DNA from: JANNPJ01 sp035474375
GTDB lineage: Bacteria > Actinomycetota > Actinomycetes > Actinomycetales > Kineosporiaceae
NCBI GenBank assembly: GCA_035474375.1
Contig: DATINJ010000167.1
Coordinates: 8,354-72,353, forward strand
Direction: 5' to 3'
DNA: 64,000 nt
Shown: one piece after another, positions 7,503-15,937 of the stretch
Layout: each line of letters begins with the position of its first letter
Numbering within the stretch: the first letter of the stretch is position 1
Program-made: the position numbers and the translations under genes
The notes under the pieces: model-generated
Databases searched by the model: none
The model's input: the letters and a program-made list of their open reading frames with translations, nothing else
Told to the model about the DNA's origin: nothing

Positions 7503-7727
7503 ATGACTGACAACACGACCGGGCCTCGCTCCAAGCCCGCCCTGAGCAACACCAACCTGACTGCCGTGCTCGCCACCCTGACGGGCTGCGAGGTTATTGT
7601 GATCGGCAGCGATCTCAGCGATGGCGTGCGGTTCGGTCTGGGTGGCCTGGTGGCGGTGGCTCTGGTCGCGGCGGTGTACCAGCTAGGCCGGAACCGAGCC
7701 GCCCAGCGGGCGACAGACGGCGAGTAA
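7503..7727 (+). CDS. Small two-helix membrane protein
   Basis: A 74-residue protein starting MTDNTTGPRSKPALSN. Hydrophobic segments are TAVLATLTGCEVIVIGS and FGLGGLVAVALVAAVYQLG, with a basic C-terminal tail. AAAGG lies 9 nt before the ATG. It follows the XRE/membrane-protein pair after 64 nt on the same strand, so it may be the third gene of that unit. Its 3' end overlaps the convergent glycosylase-like gene by 45 nt. No family recognised. Confidence 0.6.
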   Translation: MTDNTTGPRSKPALSNTNLTAVLATLTGCEVIVIGSDLSDGVRFGLGGLVAVALVAAVYQLGRNRAAQRATDGE

Positions 7728-8570
7728 CCGCTCGCGCACCTGCTGCCCCAGCACGGCGATCTCCCGTTGAGCGGCGACGTATTCGGCCTTGCCGTCAGCG
7801 GTTTCGATCCGCACCGGTTGATAACCGAGGTCGCTCAGGTCGTACGGCGAGGCCCGCATATCGAGCTCGCGAGTGCGCCGGGCCAGCCGGAAGCAGTCCA
7901 GGGTGAGCTCGCCGGGGATCGCGGGGGACAGCTTGTACGCCCACTTGTAGAGATCCATCGTGGCGTGCAGGCACCCCGGTTGCTCCAGGGCCACCTGATC
8001 GGTCCGGGTCGGTTGCAGCAGGTTGAGCGGTCGCGCGGGCTCGGTGAAGAACCGGAAGGCGTCGTGGTGGGTGCAGCGGATGCGGTGCTCTTCGACCACC
8101 GCATCGGTGCCTGTCGCCCCGAGCCGCAGCGGCCGGTCCGCGTGCCGCACCTGCTCGGCGTCCTGGCGGTAGACCATCGCCCACTCGTGCAGGCCGAAGC
8201 AGCCGAGCTGGGCGGGCCGGGCCGCGGTGGCGGTCAGCAGGTCCACCACATGCTGCACGGCGCTGCCGCGGCGGGCCAGAAAGGCATCGACGTCTAGCGT
8301 GACGGCCTCGCCTGAGGGTTCCAGCACGTGCTCGCGCCAGGTGAGTCGTTCGCGGGCGGCCGGCCCGGCCAGCGCGACCCCGGCGCCGGGATGCCAGCGA
8401 CGTAGCTGAGCCGGACGAAACGAGTAGTAGGTGAACAGAAAATCCTCGACCGGGTGTGGTCGGCGCCGTTCGGCTCGCTCCCGGTGGCCGGACAGTAACT
8501 CGTCGACCTGCTGTTGATGGCGCTCCTGCCGGGCCAGCCAGACGGCTTCGGGCAGCACCGTGACAGACAC
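7683..8570 (-). CDS. Conserved actinobacterial protein annotated as 3-methyladenine DNA glycosylase
   Basis: A 295-residue soluble protein with highly conserved blocks: HPVEDFLFTYYSFRPAQLRRW, ARPAQLGCFGLHEWAMVYR, RLGATGTDAVVEEHRIRCTH, LEQPGCLHATMDLYKWAYKL and LDMRASPYDLSDLG. I recognise these from actinobacterial proteins that databases label 3-methyladenine DNA glycosylase; I do not see a classical HhH-GPD or AAG fold, so that activity is uncertain. Many invariant His, Cys, Trp and Tyr residues suggest an enzyme. The GTG start at 8570 has a TAAACT -10 on the minus strand (8577-8582) and no ribosome binding site, so it looks leaderless. It diverges from the FAH gene. Confidence 0.8.
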   Translation of the reverse strand: MSVTVLPEAVWLARQERHQQQVDELLSGHRERAERRRPHPVEDFLFTYYSFRPAQLRRWHPGAGVALAGPAARERLTWREHVLEPSGEAVTLDVDAFLARRGSAVQHVVDLLTATAARPAQLGCFGLHEWAMVYRQDAEQVRHADRPLRLGATGTDAVVEEHRIRCTHHDAFRFFTEPARPLNLLQPTRTDQVALEQPGCLHATMDLYKWAYKLSPAIPGELTLDCFRLARRTRELDMRASPYDLSDLGYQPVRIETADGKAEYVAAQREIAVLGQQVRERLLAVCRPLGGSVPA

Positions 8571-8576
8571 CCGAAC

Positions 8577-8604
8577 AGTTTATCCGGGAGCTCAGGGATA
8601 GGCT
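8577..8604. promoter_or_regulatory. Divergent leaderless promoters
   Basis: Minus-strand TAAACT (8577-8582) lies 6 nt from the GTG at 8570. Plus-strand TAGGCT (8599-8604) lies 7 nt from the GTG at 8612. The whole gap is 41 bp, so the two promoters are back to back. Confidence 0.6.
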
Positions 8605-8611
8605 GCGCACC

Positions 8612-9391
8612 GTGCGTATAGCGAGATTCACCAACGGCGAAGATCCCAAGTATGCGGTCGTGGAGGGGGAGCCCGGTGCGGAGATGCTGGCCGTCGTCAC
8701 CGGTGACCCGCTCTTCCAGGTCGTCCAGCCGACGGGTGAACGGATCCCCCTGGAGAGCGTTCGGCTGCTGGCGCCGGTAATTCCGCGCAGCAAGGTGGTC
8801 GCGGTCGGTCGGAACTACGCCGACCACGCTGCGGAATTGGGCAACGAGGTGCCGCCGGAGCCGCTGCTGTTCTTCAAGCCGAACACCTCGGTGATCGGCC
8901 CGGGCGACCCGATCGCGCTGCCCCGGCAGTCCAGCAACGTGCACTACGAAGGCGAACTGGCGATCGTGATCGGTCGGCTGTGCAAGGACGTCCCGCTGGA
9001 GCGGGTTTCCGAAGTCGTCCTCGGCTACACGATCGCCAACGACGTGACCGCTCGGGACCTGCAGAAGAGCGACGGACAGTGGGCTCGGGCCAAGGGTTTC
9101 GACACGTTCTGCCCGCTCGGGCCGTACCTGGTCACCGATCTGGATCCGGCCGACCTGAAGCTCACCACCCGGCTGAACGGCAAGACCGTCCAGGACGGGC
9201 GCACCTCACAGCTGATTCATGACATCCCGGCGATCGTCGCCTATGTCTCCGCCGCGTTCACCTTGCTGCCCGGTGACGTGATTCTCACGGGGACACCGGC
9301 CGGGGTGGGGCAGATCGTTGAGGGAGACCGGGTCGAGATCGAGATCGAGGGCATCGGCACCCTCAGCAACCCGGTCGTCAGCCTGGATTAG
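8612..9391 (+). CDS. Fumarylacetoacetate hydrolase-family protein
   Basis: A 259-residue FAH-superfamily enzyme (hydratase, isomerase or decarboxylase of 2-oxo acids; exact substrate unknown). Motifs: AVGRNYADHAAELG, LFFKPNTSVIGPGDPI, VHYEGELAIVIGR with metal-binding Glu residues, GYTIANDVTARDLQKSDGQW, AKGFDTFCPLGPYL and LTGTPAGVGQI. In mycobacteria the equivalent gene sits directly before gltX; here a GGDEF-EAL gene and a subtilase gene separate them. Start is a leaderless GTG after TAGGCT. The stop codon lies in the first copy of a 16-bp tandem duplication. Confidence 0.9.
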   Translation: MRIARFTNGEDPKYAVVEGEPGAEMLAVVTGDPLFQVVQPTGERIPLESVRLLAPVIPRSKVVAVGRNYADHAAELGNEVPPEPLLFFKPNTSVIGPGDPIALPRQSSNVHYEGELAIVIGRLCKDVPLERVSEVVLGYTIANDVTARDLQKSDGQWARAKGFDTFCPLGPYLVTDLDPADLKLTTRLNGKTVQDGRTSQLIHDIPAIVAYVSAAFTLLPGDVILTGTPAGVGQIVEGDRVEIEIEGIGTLSNPVVSLD

Positions 9392-9417
9392 CCCTTCTAG
9401 TGATTAGCCCTTCTAGT
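9386..9417. repeat. 16-bp perfect tandem duplication with stops on both strands
   Basis: GATTAGCCCTTCTAGT occurs twice back to back (9386-9401, 9402-9417). The first copy contains the FAH stop (TAG, 9389-9391); the second contains the stop of the convergent GGDEF-EAL gene (CTA, 9413-9415). Confidence 0.9.
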
Positions 9418-12037
9418 GATAGCGCTGGGCCGGGACCAGGCGGCCTTCGCGGGCGGCCAGCCACTCCTCGAAGTCGCTGAGCGGCATCGGGGCGGCCAGG
9501 TAAAAGCCTTGCATGTTCTCGCAACCGAGGCGTTCCAGCTCCTGCCAGGTCGCCAGATCCTCGACTCCCTCGGCCACCACCACCAGGCCGAGGTTGCTGC
9601 CGAGGTCGACGACGGAACGGACGATCGCGGCGTCTTCGGGTGAGGTCAGCATCGCCATCACGAAGCTCTTGTCGATCTTGACCTCTTTGACCGGTAGCTG
9701 GCGCAGATAGGACATCGACGAGTAGCCGGTGCCGAAATCATCCAGGGACAGCCCGACTCCGAGGGTGTTCAGCCGGTCGAGCACCTCACCGGTGCGGGTC
9801 GGATCCTTGATCACGGAACTCTCGGTGATCTCCAGGATGAGTCCTTCGGCGGGTACCCCGTGCCGGTTCAGCAGCGATTGAACGCCCTCCACGAGTTCGT
9901 CGTTGAAGTTGCTCCGGGCGGACAGGTTCACCGACATCGTCAGTCGGATGCCTTCGCGTCGCCAGCGCCCGGCCGCCGCCAGCGCCTGCTCCAGGACCTC
10001 GTCGGTGAGCTGGCGAATCAGGCCGCTGCGCTCGGCGAGCGGGATGAAGCTGTCCGGAAAGAGCAGCCCGTGCCGCGGATGCCGCCAGCGCACCAGGGCC
10101 TCGACGCCGAGTACCCGGCCGGTCCGCAGCGACGCCTGGGGTTGGACGTAAACCTCCAGCTGGCCACTGGAAATGCCGGCCCGCAGTTCCGCGGTCAGGG
10201 CCAGCCGCTCGGGGGATTCGCTGACGTCCAGGCCGGCCTCGTAGATGTGCAGCCCGCTGCCGGAGTTCTTGGCGTCGTACATCGCGGCGTCGGCGCGCTT
10301 CATCAGGGTGTGCCCGTCCAGGCCGTGCAGCGGCGCGACCGCGACTCCGATCGAGACCCCCACCTCGACGTCCACCCCCTCGATGCCGACCGGGCGTTCC
10401 AGGGCCTCCCGGACGTGGGCGGCGACGTCCAGCGCGCCGGTGATGGTGTCCACTTGGGGGAGTACGGCAGCGAATTCGTCCCCGCCGAGCCTGGCCAACA
10501 GCCCTCGCCCGGCCAGCACATCGGCCATCCGCTGCCCGATCTCCTGCAGCAGCAAGTCTCCGAGCTGGTGCCCGAAGGTGTCGTTGACCTGCTTGAAGCC
10601 CACTAAGTCCATGATCATCACGGTCAGTCCCGGGGACCGCCCGGCCCGGACGTCGCCGAGCGCCTCGACCATTTCCTGATTCAGCATGGTCCGGTTCGGG
10701 AGCCCGGTCAGGCCGTCGTGCAGGGCGTCGTGCCGAAGCCGGTCGACCAGGCGGCCGTTCTGCAATGCCATGCTGGCGTGGTTCGCCACGGTCATCAGCA
10801 GTTGGACGTCGTCCTGATCGAAACTGCGGACCTCGCCCATCCGGTCACCGACCAGGACCGTGCCGACGATCCCGGCTTCGCCGCGTAGCGGCACCAGGAC
10901 GGCGTCGCGCAGGTCGCGGTGGGCAAGGAACCTGCGGCCCACCCGGCCGCCTCGCGGCATCAGCAAGGGCGTTCCGCCGCGGATCACGGTGGCCCATACC
11001 TCCTCGGCGGCGTCCCGCTCGGACAGCCGAGTCCGGCGCAGCTTGCCGCCGGCGCCATCGGTGTCGATCCGCAGCGGCTGGTGGTCGGAGTCCGAGGAAA
11101 CGAAGATCACTTCGGCGTACTCGGCGCGCAGTACCTCGCGAGCGTGCTGCAGCACTCCGGTGAGGATCTCGTCGACCTCCGGGGTGCTGCTCACGGCGTG
11201 GCTGAACCGGTAGAGCCGTTCCAGGCTGAGGTGCCGCTCGGACAGGCCGCTGTAGGCCCGGTAGCCGAACAACAGCAGGGCCATCGCCACCACCAGCGGC
11301 CCACCGGCCATCGGTCCCTGAGCCAGCGCGTGCACCCCGACCAGCGCGACCACGGCGACGAAGGTCGCGCTCAAGGTGCCCCGGAGCGGCTCGATCAAGA
11401 AGTCGCGCCGGTGCACCTCGCCGTCCACCAGGGCGATCACCGCAGTGACCGCCAGCGAGGCCAGCAGTGCCGCCGCGACCGCGGCGCCGATCGCGGCCAG
11501 CCAGGCAACCGGGCCGAGGGCGACATCGGTGTCCCGGACGGTGTGGAAGACCAGCAGGGACAGCGTCGACTCGGCGAAGAAGAGGCCGGCGTTGAAGGAC
11601 ACCTTGACCAGGCTCTGCCGGCGCCACAGCAGGAAGGCCAGCAGGGTGCCGACCGCGCGGCCGATCACGAAGTCGGTCGGGGTGCTGAAGAACAACCCGA
11701 TCACGATGGCGATCTCGCTCAGTGAGATCGCGTGCGCTTCGCGCCGGACCTGGATGTGCAGCACGACCATCTCGCAGACGCCGGCCAGCAGCGCCAGCAT
11801 CCACCAGTCCAGCCGGGTTGATCCCGGGCCGCCTCCGCTGGCCTGCCGGGCCACCGGAAGCGCCCACAGGCCGGCTCCCATGATCACCAGCGTGAGACTG
11901 ACGGCCACCACCCGGACAGAGGTCATCTGGCGGCGGACGGAGGACACGTTCGGAGTATCGGCAGCAGACAGGGCCGACGAAACCGGAATCAGCGGAAAAT
12001 CGAGAGCCGGAAACCCAGCAGCCGGTATCTGACCCAC
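9413..12037 (-). CDS. Membrane-bound GGDEF-EAL cyclic-di-GMP protein
   Basis: An 874-residue protein. Residues about 38-265 contain roughly eight membrane helices (a MASE-like sensor). About 280-430 form a GAF-type domain. The diguanylate cyclase domain has GGDEF intact at about 518-522, with DLVGFKQVND (Val replacing the second Asp of the usual DxDxFK) and no RxxD inhibitory site. The phosphodiesterase domain has EAL at about 646-648, LILEITES, DDFGTGYSS and VVAEGVED, all intact. Both synthesis and breakdown of c-di-GMP therefore look possible. The start is uncertain: GGAG lies 6 nt before the GTG at 12037, while an ATG at 12043 adds two residues. It follows the subtilase gene on the same strand, 125 nt downstream. 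Confidence 0.9.
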   Translation of the reverse strand: MGQIPAAGFPALDFPLIPVSSALSAADTPNVSSVRRQMTSVRVVAVSLTLVIMGAGLWALPVARQASGGGPGSTRLDWWMLALLAGVCEMVVLHIQVRREAHAISLSEIAIVIGLFFSTPTDFVIGRAVGTLLAFLLWRRQSLVKVSFNAGLFFAESTLSLLVFHTVRDTDVALGPVAWLAAIGAAVAAALLASLAVTAVIALVDGEVHRRDFLIEPLRGTLSATFVAVVALVGVHALAQGPMAGGPLVVAMALLLFGYRAYSGLSERHLSLERLYRFSHAVSSTPEVDEILTGVLQHAREVLRAEYAEVIFVSSDSDHQPLRIDTDGAGGKLRRTRLSERDAAEEVWATVIRGGTPLLMPRGGRVGRRFLAHRDLRDAVLVPLRGEAGIVGTVLVGDRMGEVRSFDQDDVQLLMTVANHASMALQNGRLVDRLRHDALHDGLTGLPNRTMLNQEMVEALGDVRAGRSPGLTVMIMDLVGFKQVNDTFGHQLGDLLLQEIGQRMADVLAGRGLLARLGGDEFAAVLPQVDTITGALDVAAHVREALERPVGIEGVDVEVGVSIGVAVAPLHGLDGHTLMKRADAAMYDAKNSGSGLHIYEAGLDVSESPERLALTAELRAGISSGQLEVYVQPQASLRTGRVLGVEALVRWRHPRHGLLFPDSFIPLAERSGLIRQLTDEVLEQALAAAGRWRREGIRLTMSVNLSARSNFNDELVEGVQSLLNRHGVPAEGLILEITESSVIKDPTRTGEVLDRLNTLGVGLSLDDFGTGYSSMSYLRQLPVKEVKIDKSFVMAMLTSPEDAAIVRSVVDLGSNLGLVVVAEGVEDLATWQELERLGCENMQGFYLAAPMPLSDFEEWLAAREGRLVPAQRYH

Positions 12038-12162
12038 TGTCATCTCCAGCACCGCCCTTCGGGTCCTCGTCAGCTGCTTGATGGCTCTGTGTCGATTGCT
12101 CTGTACTGTCCGTTCTCCTAAGGTGCCGCACGGTTGGAGCCCTACGGTCGGGTACCGCGAGA

Positions 12163-13770
12163 TCAATTCCAGCTGCTGCTGGACCAGGTCGCGCCTACCC
12201 AGGACCTGCCTGACCAGGAACTGTTCACCCAGGCCGAGCCGACCCAGGCCCCATTCACCCAACTGCGGCCGACCCAACTGCGGCCGCTCCAGCCGGCTCC
12301 GGCCCAGGAGGGCGCGGTCCAGGTGGCGCTCGCCCAGTCGCCCTTGCTGTTGAACCCGCCGCCGGTCCAGACGTTGCCGCGCCAGCTACCGGCCTTCCAC
12401 GCGGTTCCGGCCAGGGCCGAGGGTGCCCAGCTGGCCGCGTTCCAGGGTGCGCCGAAGATGTCCTTCTCGCCGGTCAGCAGCAGCTCGGTGGTCGCGACGG
12501 TGGTCTTGGTGCTGGTCGTGGTCCCGCCGGTGACCAAGTGCGAGCCGCCGCGGGCCAACTCCAGGCTGCCGGTCCCGGTGCCCCACGAGGCACCCTTCGC
12601 CGGTGGCACCGTGGTCGGCAGCGAGTTGCCCCTGGTCAGGGTGAACGCCGATCGGGCATTCGTCAGACCGGCGCCCCGGTTCTTGGCGGTGCCCTTGGGT
12701 AACGGGGTGGCGGACTGGGTAATTGCCCACTTGACCTGGTCCGGGGTGAGCTTCGGGCGTGCCTGCAGGAGCAGGGCGATCGCGCCGGAGGTCACGGCGG
12801 TGGCCTGAGAGGTGCCGCTGCCGCGCAGGAAGCGAGTGCCGACGACGGCGGTCGGGTTGGCCAGATCCACCACGCTGCCGGGCACCCGCAGGCCGAGCAC
12901 GTGGGTGCCGGGCGCAGTGACGTCCACGTGTCGCTTGTCGGTTCCTCGATTGGAGAAGTCCGGAATGGTGTCGTCCAGCGTACTGATCGTGCCGTTCGGA
13001 TCCTCGGCACCGACCGCGATCACGTTCGGGTCCTGCGCCGGGTTCGCCAACTCCACCTTGCTCGTACCGTCGTTCCCGGCCGCCACCACGACCACGATTC
13101 CCTTGCGCCAAGCGGCTTCCACCGCGTACGTCAGCGGGTCAATGGTGTAGGCCTGCGTGGAAGCGCTCCCGTAGGACAGGTTTATCACCCGGATGTTCAG
13201 GCCTTTGTCGTGCGCGTGTTGGGTGGCCCAGCCGATCGCGGCGATCACCTGGGAGACGTCGGCCGCGCCGTCCGTCACCCCGACCTTGAGGTTGATCACC
13301 CGAGCGTCCGGGGCGACTCCCAGGTAGCCGCCGCTGGTCGCCGAGTAGCCGGCCGGGGTAGACGCGACGTCCCGGCCGGCGATGATGCTGGCCATATGGG
13401 TGCCGTGGCCGTAGCTGTCCCGGTAGCGCAGGTCGGTGGACATCTGATCGGTCGACAGGTCCGGACCGTTCACCACGTTCCCGCTGCTCAGCCCGGTGAC
13501 CTTGGATACGCCGGTGTCGATCAGGGCGACGTCCACACCCTTGCCGGTCCAGCCGGCCGACCACATCGAACGGGCGCCGACCAGGGCGGTGATCTGGTTC
13601 AGGGAGCCGGTGTCGGTCAGGTCGTAGCCAAGGGCCTGCGAGAAGCTGCTGGTGCTCGCCCCGGCCGGGCCGGCGGTGGCGATCCCGATACCTGCGCCGG
13701 TCAGGGTGAGCAGGGTGACCAGTGCGGTGAAGCGCTGACTCAAGGGCCTGGTCCGTGGGGTGATGCTCAC
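12163..13770 (-). CDS. Secreted subtilisin-like serine protease with Trp-pentad repeat tail
   Basis: A 535-residue S8-family protease. Signal peptide about residues 1-37 (core ALVTLLTLTGAGIGIATAG, cleavage near AGA). Catalytic Asp85 in VALIDTG, His122 in GHGTHMAS and Ser321 in GSGTSQATAVTSG. The domain ends near residue 380. Residues about 440-535 form a Trp-rich tail: from Trp479 to Trp534 there are 12 Trp exactly five residues apart (for example SWVGRSWVNGAWVGSAWVNS), with earlier less regular Trp at 443, 448, 458, 463 and 468. The tail might bind a surface polymer or form a repeated beta structure; that is inference. GAAGAGG lies 4 nt before the GTG start. Confidence 0.9.
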   Translation of the reverse strand: MSITPRTRPLSQRFTALVTLLTLTGAGIGIATAGPAGASTSSFSQALGYDLTDTGSLNQITALVGARSMWSAGWTGKGVDVALIDTGVSKVTGLSSGNVVNGPDLSTDQMSTDLRYRDSYGHGTHMASIIAGRDVASTPAGYSATSGGYLGVAPDARVINLKVGVTDGAADVSQVIAAIGWATQHAHDKGLNIRVINLSYGSASTQAYTIDPLTYAVEAAWRKGIVVVVAAGNDGTSKVELANPAQDPNVIAVGAEDPNGTISTLDDTIPDFSNRGTDKRHVDVTAPGTHVLGLRVPGSVVDLANPTAVVGTRFLRGSGTSQATAVTSGAIALLLQARPKLTPDQVKWAITQSATPLPKGTAKNRGAGLTNARSAFTLTRGNSLPTTVPPAKGASWGTGTGSLELARGGSHLVTGGTTTSTKTTVATTELLLTGEKDIFGAPWNAASWAPSALAGTAWKAGSWRGNVWTGGGFNSKGDWASATWTAPSWAGAGWSGRSWVGRSWVNGAWVGSAWVNSSWSGRSWVGATWSSSSWN

Positions 13771-13939
13771 GCCGCCTCTTCCGTGAATGTATTCGTGCGA
13801 TCACCCAAGGTGATGTTCGATGTCCTCAGAATCGGTGACGGCGGGTACCGCGCGTCAGGGCCGGACGGGTGGTAGCGCAGGCAATCGGATGAATTAGCTC
13901 ACGCACGGTGAGCGGCGGCGGGGGCCGCGGTCGGCTGGA

Positions 13940-13945
13940 TAGGCT
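13940..13945 (+). promoter_or_regulatory. Putative -10 of gltX
   Basis: TAGGCT ends 9 nt before the ATG at 13955; no ribosome binding site is seen, so the mRNA would be (nearly) leaderless. Confidence 0.5.
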
Positions 13946-13954
13946 GGTCGCATC

Positions 13955-15496
13955 ATGTCGAGCACAGAACTCACCCCCAGTCAGAACGCCCAGGTCACCC
14001 ACCCTTCACCGGGTGCGGTGCGGGTTCGTTTCTGCCCGTCCCCGACCGGAACGCCGCACGTCGGCCTGATCCGGACCGCCCTCTTCAACTGGGCTTATGC
14101 CCGGCACACCGGTGGCAGCCTGGTGCTGCGGATCGAAGACACCGACGCCGCCCGGGACAGCGAGCAGAGCTATCAGCAACTGCTGGAAGCGCTGCGTTGG
14201 CTCGGCATCGACTGGGACGAAGGGGTCGAGATCGGTGGCCCGCACGCGCCCTATCGGCAGTCTCAGCGCAGCGGGATCTACGCGGAGGTGATCGAGAAGC
14301 TGGTGGCCGGCGGGTACGTCTACGAGTCCTTCTCGACGCCGGCCGAGGTCGAAGCCCGGCACAAGGCCGCCGGGCGGGACCCGAAACTCGGCTACGACAA
14401 CGCCGACCGGGCGACCACACAGGACGAGAAGGCCGCGTTCCGGGCCGAGGGCCGGTCCCCGGTGCTGCGGCTGCGGATGCCCGACACCGAGATCGGTTTC
14501 GACGACCTGGTCCGCGGTCAGGTCACCTTCCCGGCCGGCAGCGTCTCCGACTTCGTCGTCGTTCGCGCCGACGGTAGCCCGCTGTACACGCTGGTGAATC
14601 CGGTGGACGACGCGCTGATGGGGATCACTCACGTGCTCCGCGGTGAGGACCTGCTGTCCTCGACGCCGCGCCAGCTGCCGCTCTGGCAGGCGCTGGTGGA
14701 TCTCGGCTACGCGGCGGCCCTGCCGCGCTTCGGGCACATGCCGTACGTGATGGGGGAGGGCAACCGGAAGCTCTCCAAGCGCGACCCGGAGTCGGATCTC
14801 TTCCTGCATCGGGCCCGCGGATTCATCCCGGAAGGGCTGCTGAACTACCTGGCGCTGCTCGGCTGGTCGATCGCCGAAGACCGGGACATCTTCACGATGA
14901 CCGAAATGATCGCCGCCTTCGACATCGCCAACGTGAACGCAAACCCGGCTCGGTTCGACCTGAAGAAGGCCGAGGCGATCAATGCCGAGCACCTGCGTCG
15001 GCTGGCCCCGGAGGACTTCGCCGGCCGGCTGCTGGCCCCCTTGCAGCTCGCCGGGTTGCTACCGGAGCAGCCCACTCCCGAGCAGGTCGACCGGTTGAAC
15101 GCGGGCGCCGCCTTGATCCAGACCCGGATTCAGTTGCTCGGCGAAGCCCCGGTGATGCTCGGCTCGCTGTTCGTCGCCGACGACGCCCTGGTGATCGAGG
15201 ACGACGCGCTGGCAACCGTGACCAAGGACGTCGCGCAGTCGCGCGCGGTGCTGGCGGCGGCGATCGAGGTACTGACCGCCGGCGGCGACTGGAATGCCGC
15301 CGCGCTGGAGGCCGGATTGCGCTCGGCGGTGGTCGAAGGGCTCCAGATCAAGCCCAAGTTCGCTTTCGGGCCCTTGCGGGTGGCGATCAGTGGACGTCGG
15401 ATCTCACCGCCGCTGTTCGAGTCGATGGAGATCATCGGAAGGGAATCGACGCTGGTCAGACTGGGTGCGCTGGATGCTCGGCTGGCCGCGTCGTGA
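13955..15496 (+). CDS. gltX: Glutamyl-tRNA synthetase
   Basis: A 513-residue class I aminoacyl-tRNA synthetase charging tRNA-Glu (and, in bacteria with GatCAB, tRNA-Gln). The Rossmann domain starts RFCPSPTGTPHVGLIRTALFN (HIGH-type motif HVGL), followed by RIEDTDAARDS. The KMSKS-type loop is KLSKRDPESD near residue 272. The C-terminal half is the helical anticodon-binding domain. It is followed 143 nt later by tRNA-Gln and tRNA-Glu genes, the substrates of this enzyme pathway, an order also known in other actinobacteria. Confidence 0.97.
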   Translation: MSSTELTPSQNAQVTHPSPGAVRVRFCPSPTGTPHVGLIRTALFNWAYARHTGGSLVLRIEDTDAARDSEQSYQQLLEALRWLGIDWDEGVEIGGPHAPYRQSQRSGIYAEVIEKLVAGGYVYESFSTPAEVEARHKAAGRDPKLGYDNADRATTQDEKAAFRAEGRSPVLRLRMPDTEIGFDDLVRGQVTFPAGSVSDFVVVRADGSPLYTLVNPVDDALMGITHVLRGEDLLSSTPRQLPLWQALVDLGYAAALPRFGHMPYVMGEGNRKLSKRDPESDLFLHRARGFIPEGLLNYLALLGWSIAEDRDIFTMTEMIAAFDIANVNANPARFDLKKAEAINAEHLRRLAPEDFAGRLLAPLQLAGLLPEQPTPEQVDRLNAGAALIQTRIQLLGEAPVMLGSLFVADDALVIEDDALATVTKDVAQSRAVLAAAIEVLTAGGDWNAAALEAGLRSAVVEGLQIKPKFAFGPLRVAISGRRISPPLFESMEIIGRESTLVRLGALDARLAAS

Positions 15497-15601
15497 GCTC
15501 GCGAGCGGGTTGATCGGCGCTTCGGCGGGCGGCGGGCCGGGATCTGATTTGGGTGCCGCCCCCGCCGACCGCTAATATCTCCGATGGGTCGCTACCTGCG
15601 G

Positions 15602-15620
15602 CTGTCGGCACGTCCGACAG
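15602..15620 (+). terminator. Hairpin after gltX
   Basis: CTGTCGG/CCGACAG, 7 bp with a 5-nt loop, 105 nt after the gltX stop and 20 nt before tRNA-Gln. No T-run, so termination is uncertain. Confidence 0.35.
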
Positions 15621-15639
15621 ACCACGGGTGTTACCCCCA

Positions 15640-15711
15640 TGGGGTATGGTGTAATTGGCAGCACGACTGATTCTGGTTCAGTTAGTCTAGGTTCGAGTCC
15701 TTGTACCCCAG
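15640..15711 (+). tRNA. tRNA-Gln (CUG anticodon)
   Basis: A 72-nt cloverleaf. Acceptor TGGGGTA (15640-15646) pairs with TACCCCA (15704-15710), discriminator G. Anticodon stem ACTGA/TCAGT encloses loop TTCTGGT, anticodon CTG, reading CAG. T-loop GTTCGAGTC. The 3' CCA is not encoded. Confidence 0.95.
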
Positions 15712-15743
15712 CGGCCTGCTTCTCCTCGGAGATGCTCGGCTGT

Positions 15744-15816
15744 GGCCCCGTTGTGTAGCGGCCTAGCACGTCGCCCTCTCAAGGCGGTAGCGCGGGTTCG
15801 AATCCCGTCGGGGCTA
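15744..15816 (+). tRNA. tRNA-Glu (CUC anticodon)
   Basis: A 73-nt cloverleaf. Acceptor GGCCCCG pairs with CGGGGCT (first pair G-U), discriminator A. Anticodon loop CTCTCAA, anticodon CTC, reading GAG. T-arm CGGGTTCGAATCCCG. CCA not encoded. Lies 32 nt after tRNA-Gln. Confidence 0.95.
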
Positions 15817-15826
15817 CCCGAAATGG

Positions 15827-15856
15827 ACGGCCCTCGACCGTAAGGTCGGGGGCCGT
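15827..15856 (+). terminator. Strong hairpin after the tRNA pair
   Basis: A 13-bp stem (one G-U pair) with a GTAA loop, 10 nt after tRNA-Glu. No T-run follows. Probably the 3' end or processing signal of the tRNA transcript. Confidence 0.55.
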
Positions 15857-15937
15857 TGCGGTGTCCGGTACTCTCTGTCGGCCCGCGAGTACAGCCAACA
15901 CTTGCGGAGCATTTCCTGAACCACGGAGGGGAACGTC

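Noticed and set aside
9413..12277. Longer N terminus (954 residues) for the GGDEF-EAL protein
   Set aside because: The extra 80 codons overlap the end of the subtilase gene and are its out-of-frame repeat DNA; a GGAG-supported GTG at 12037 is available.
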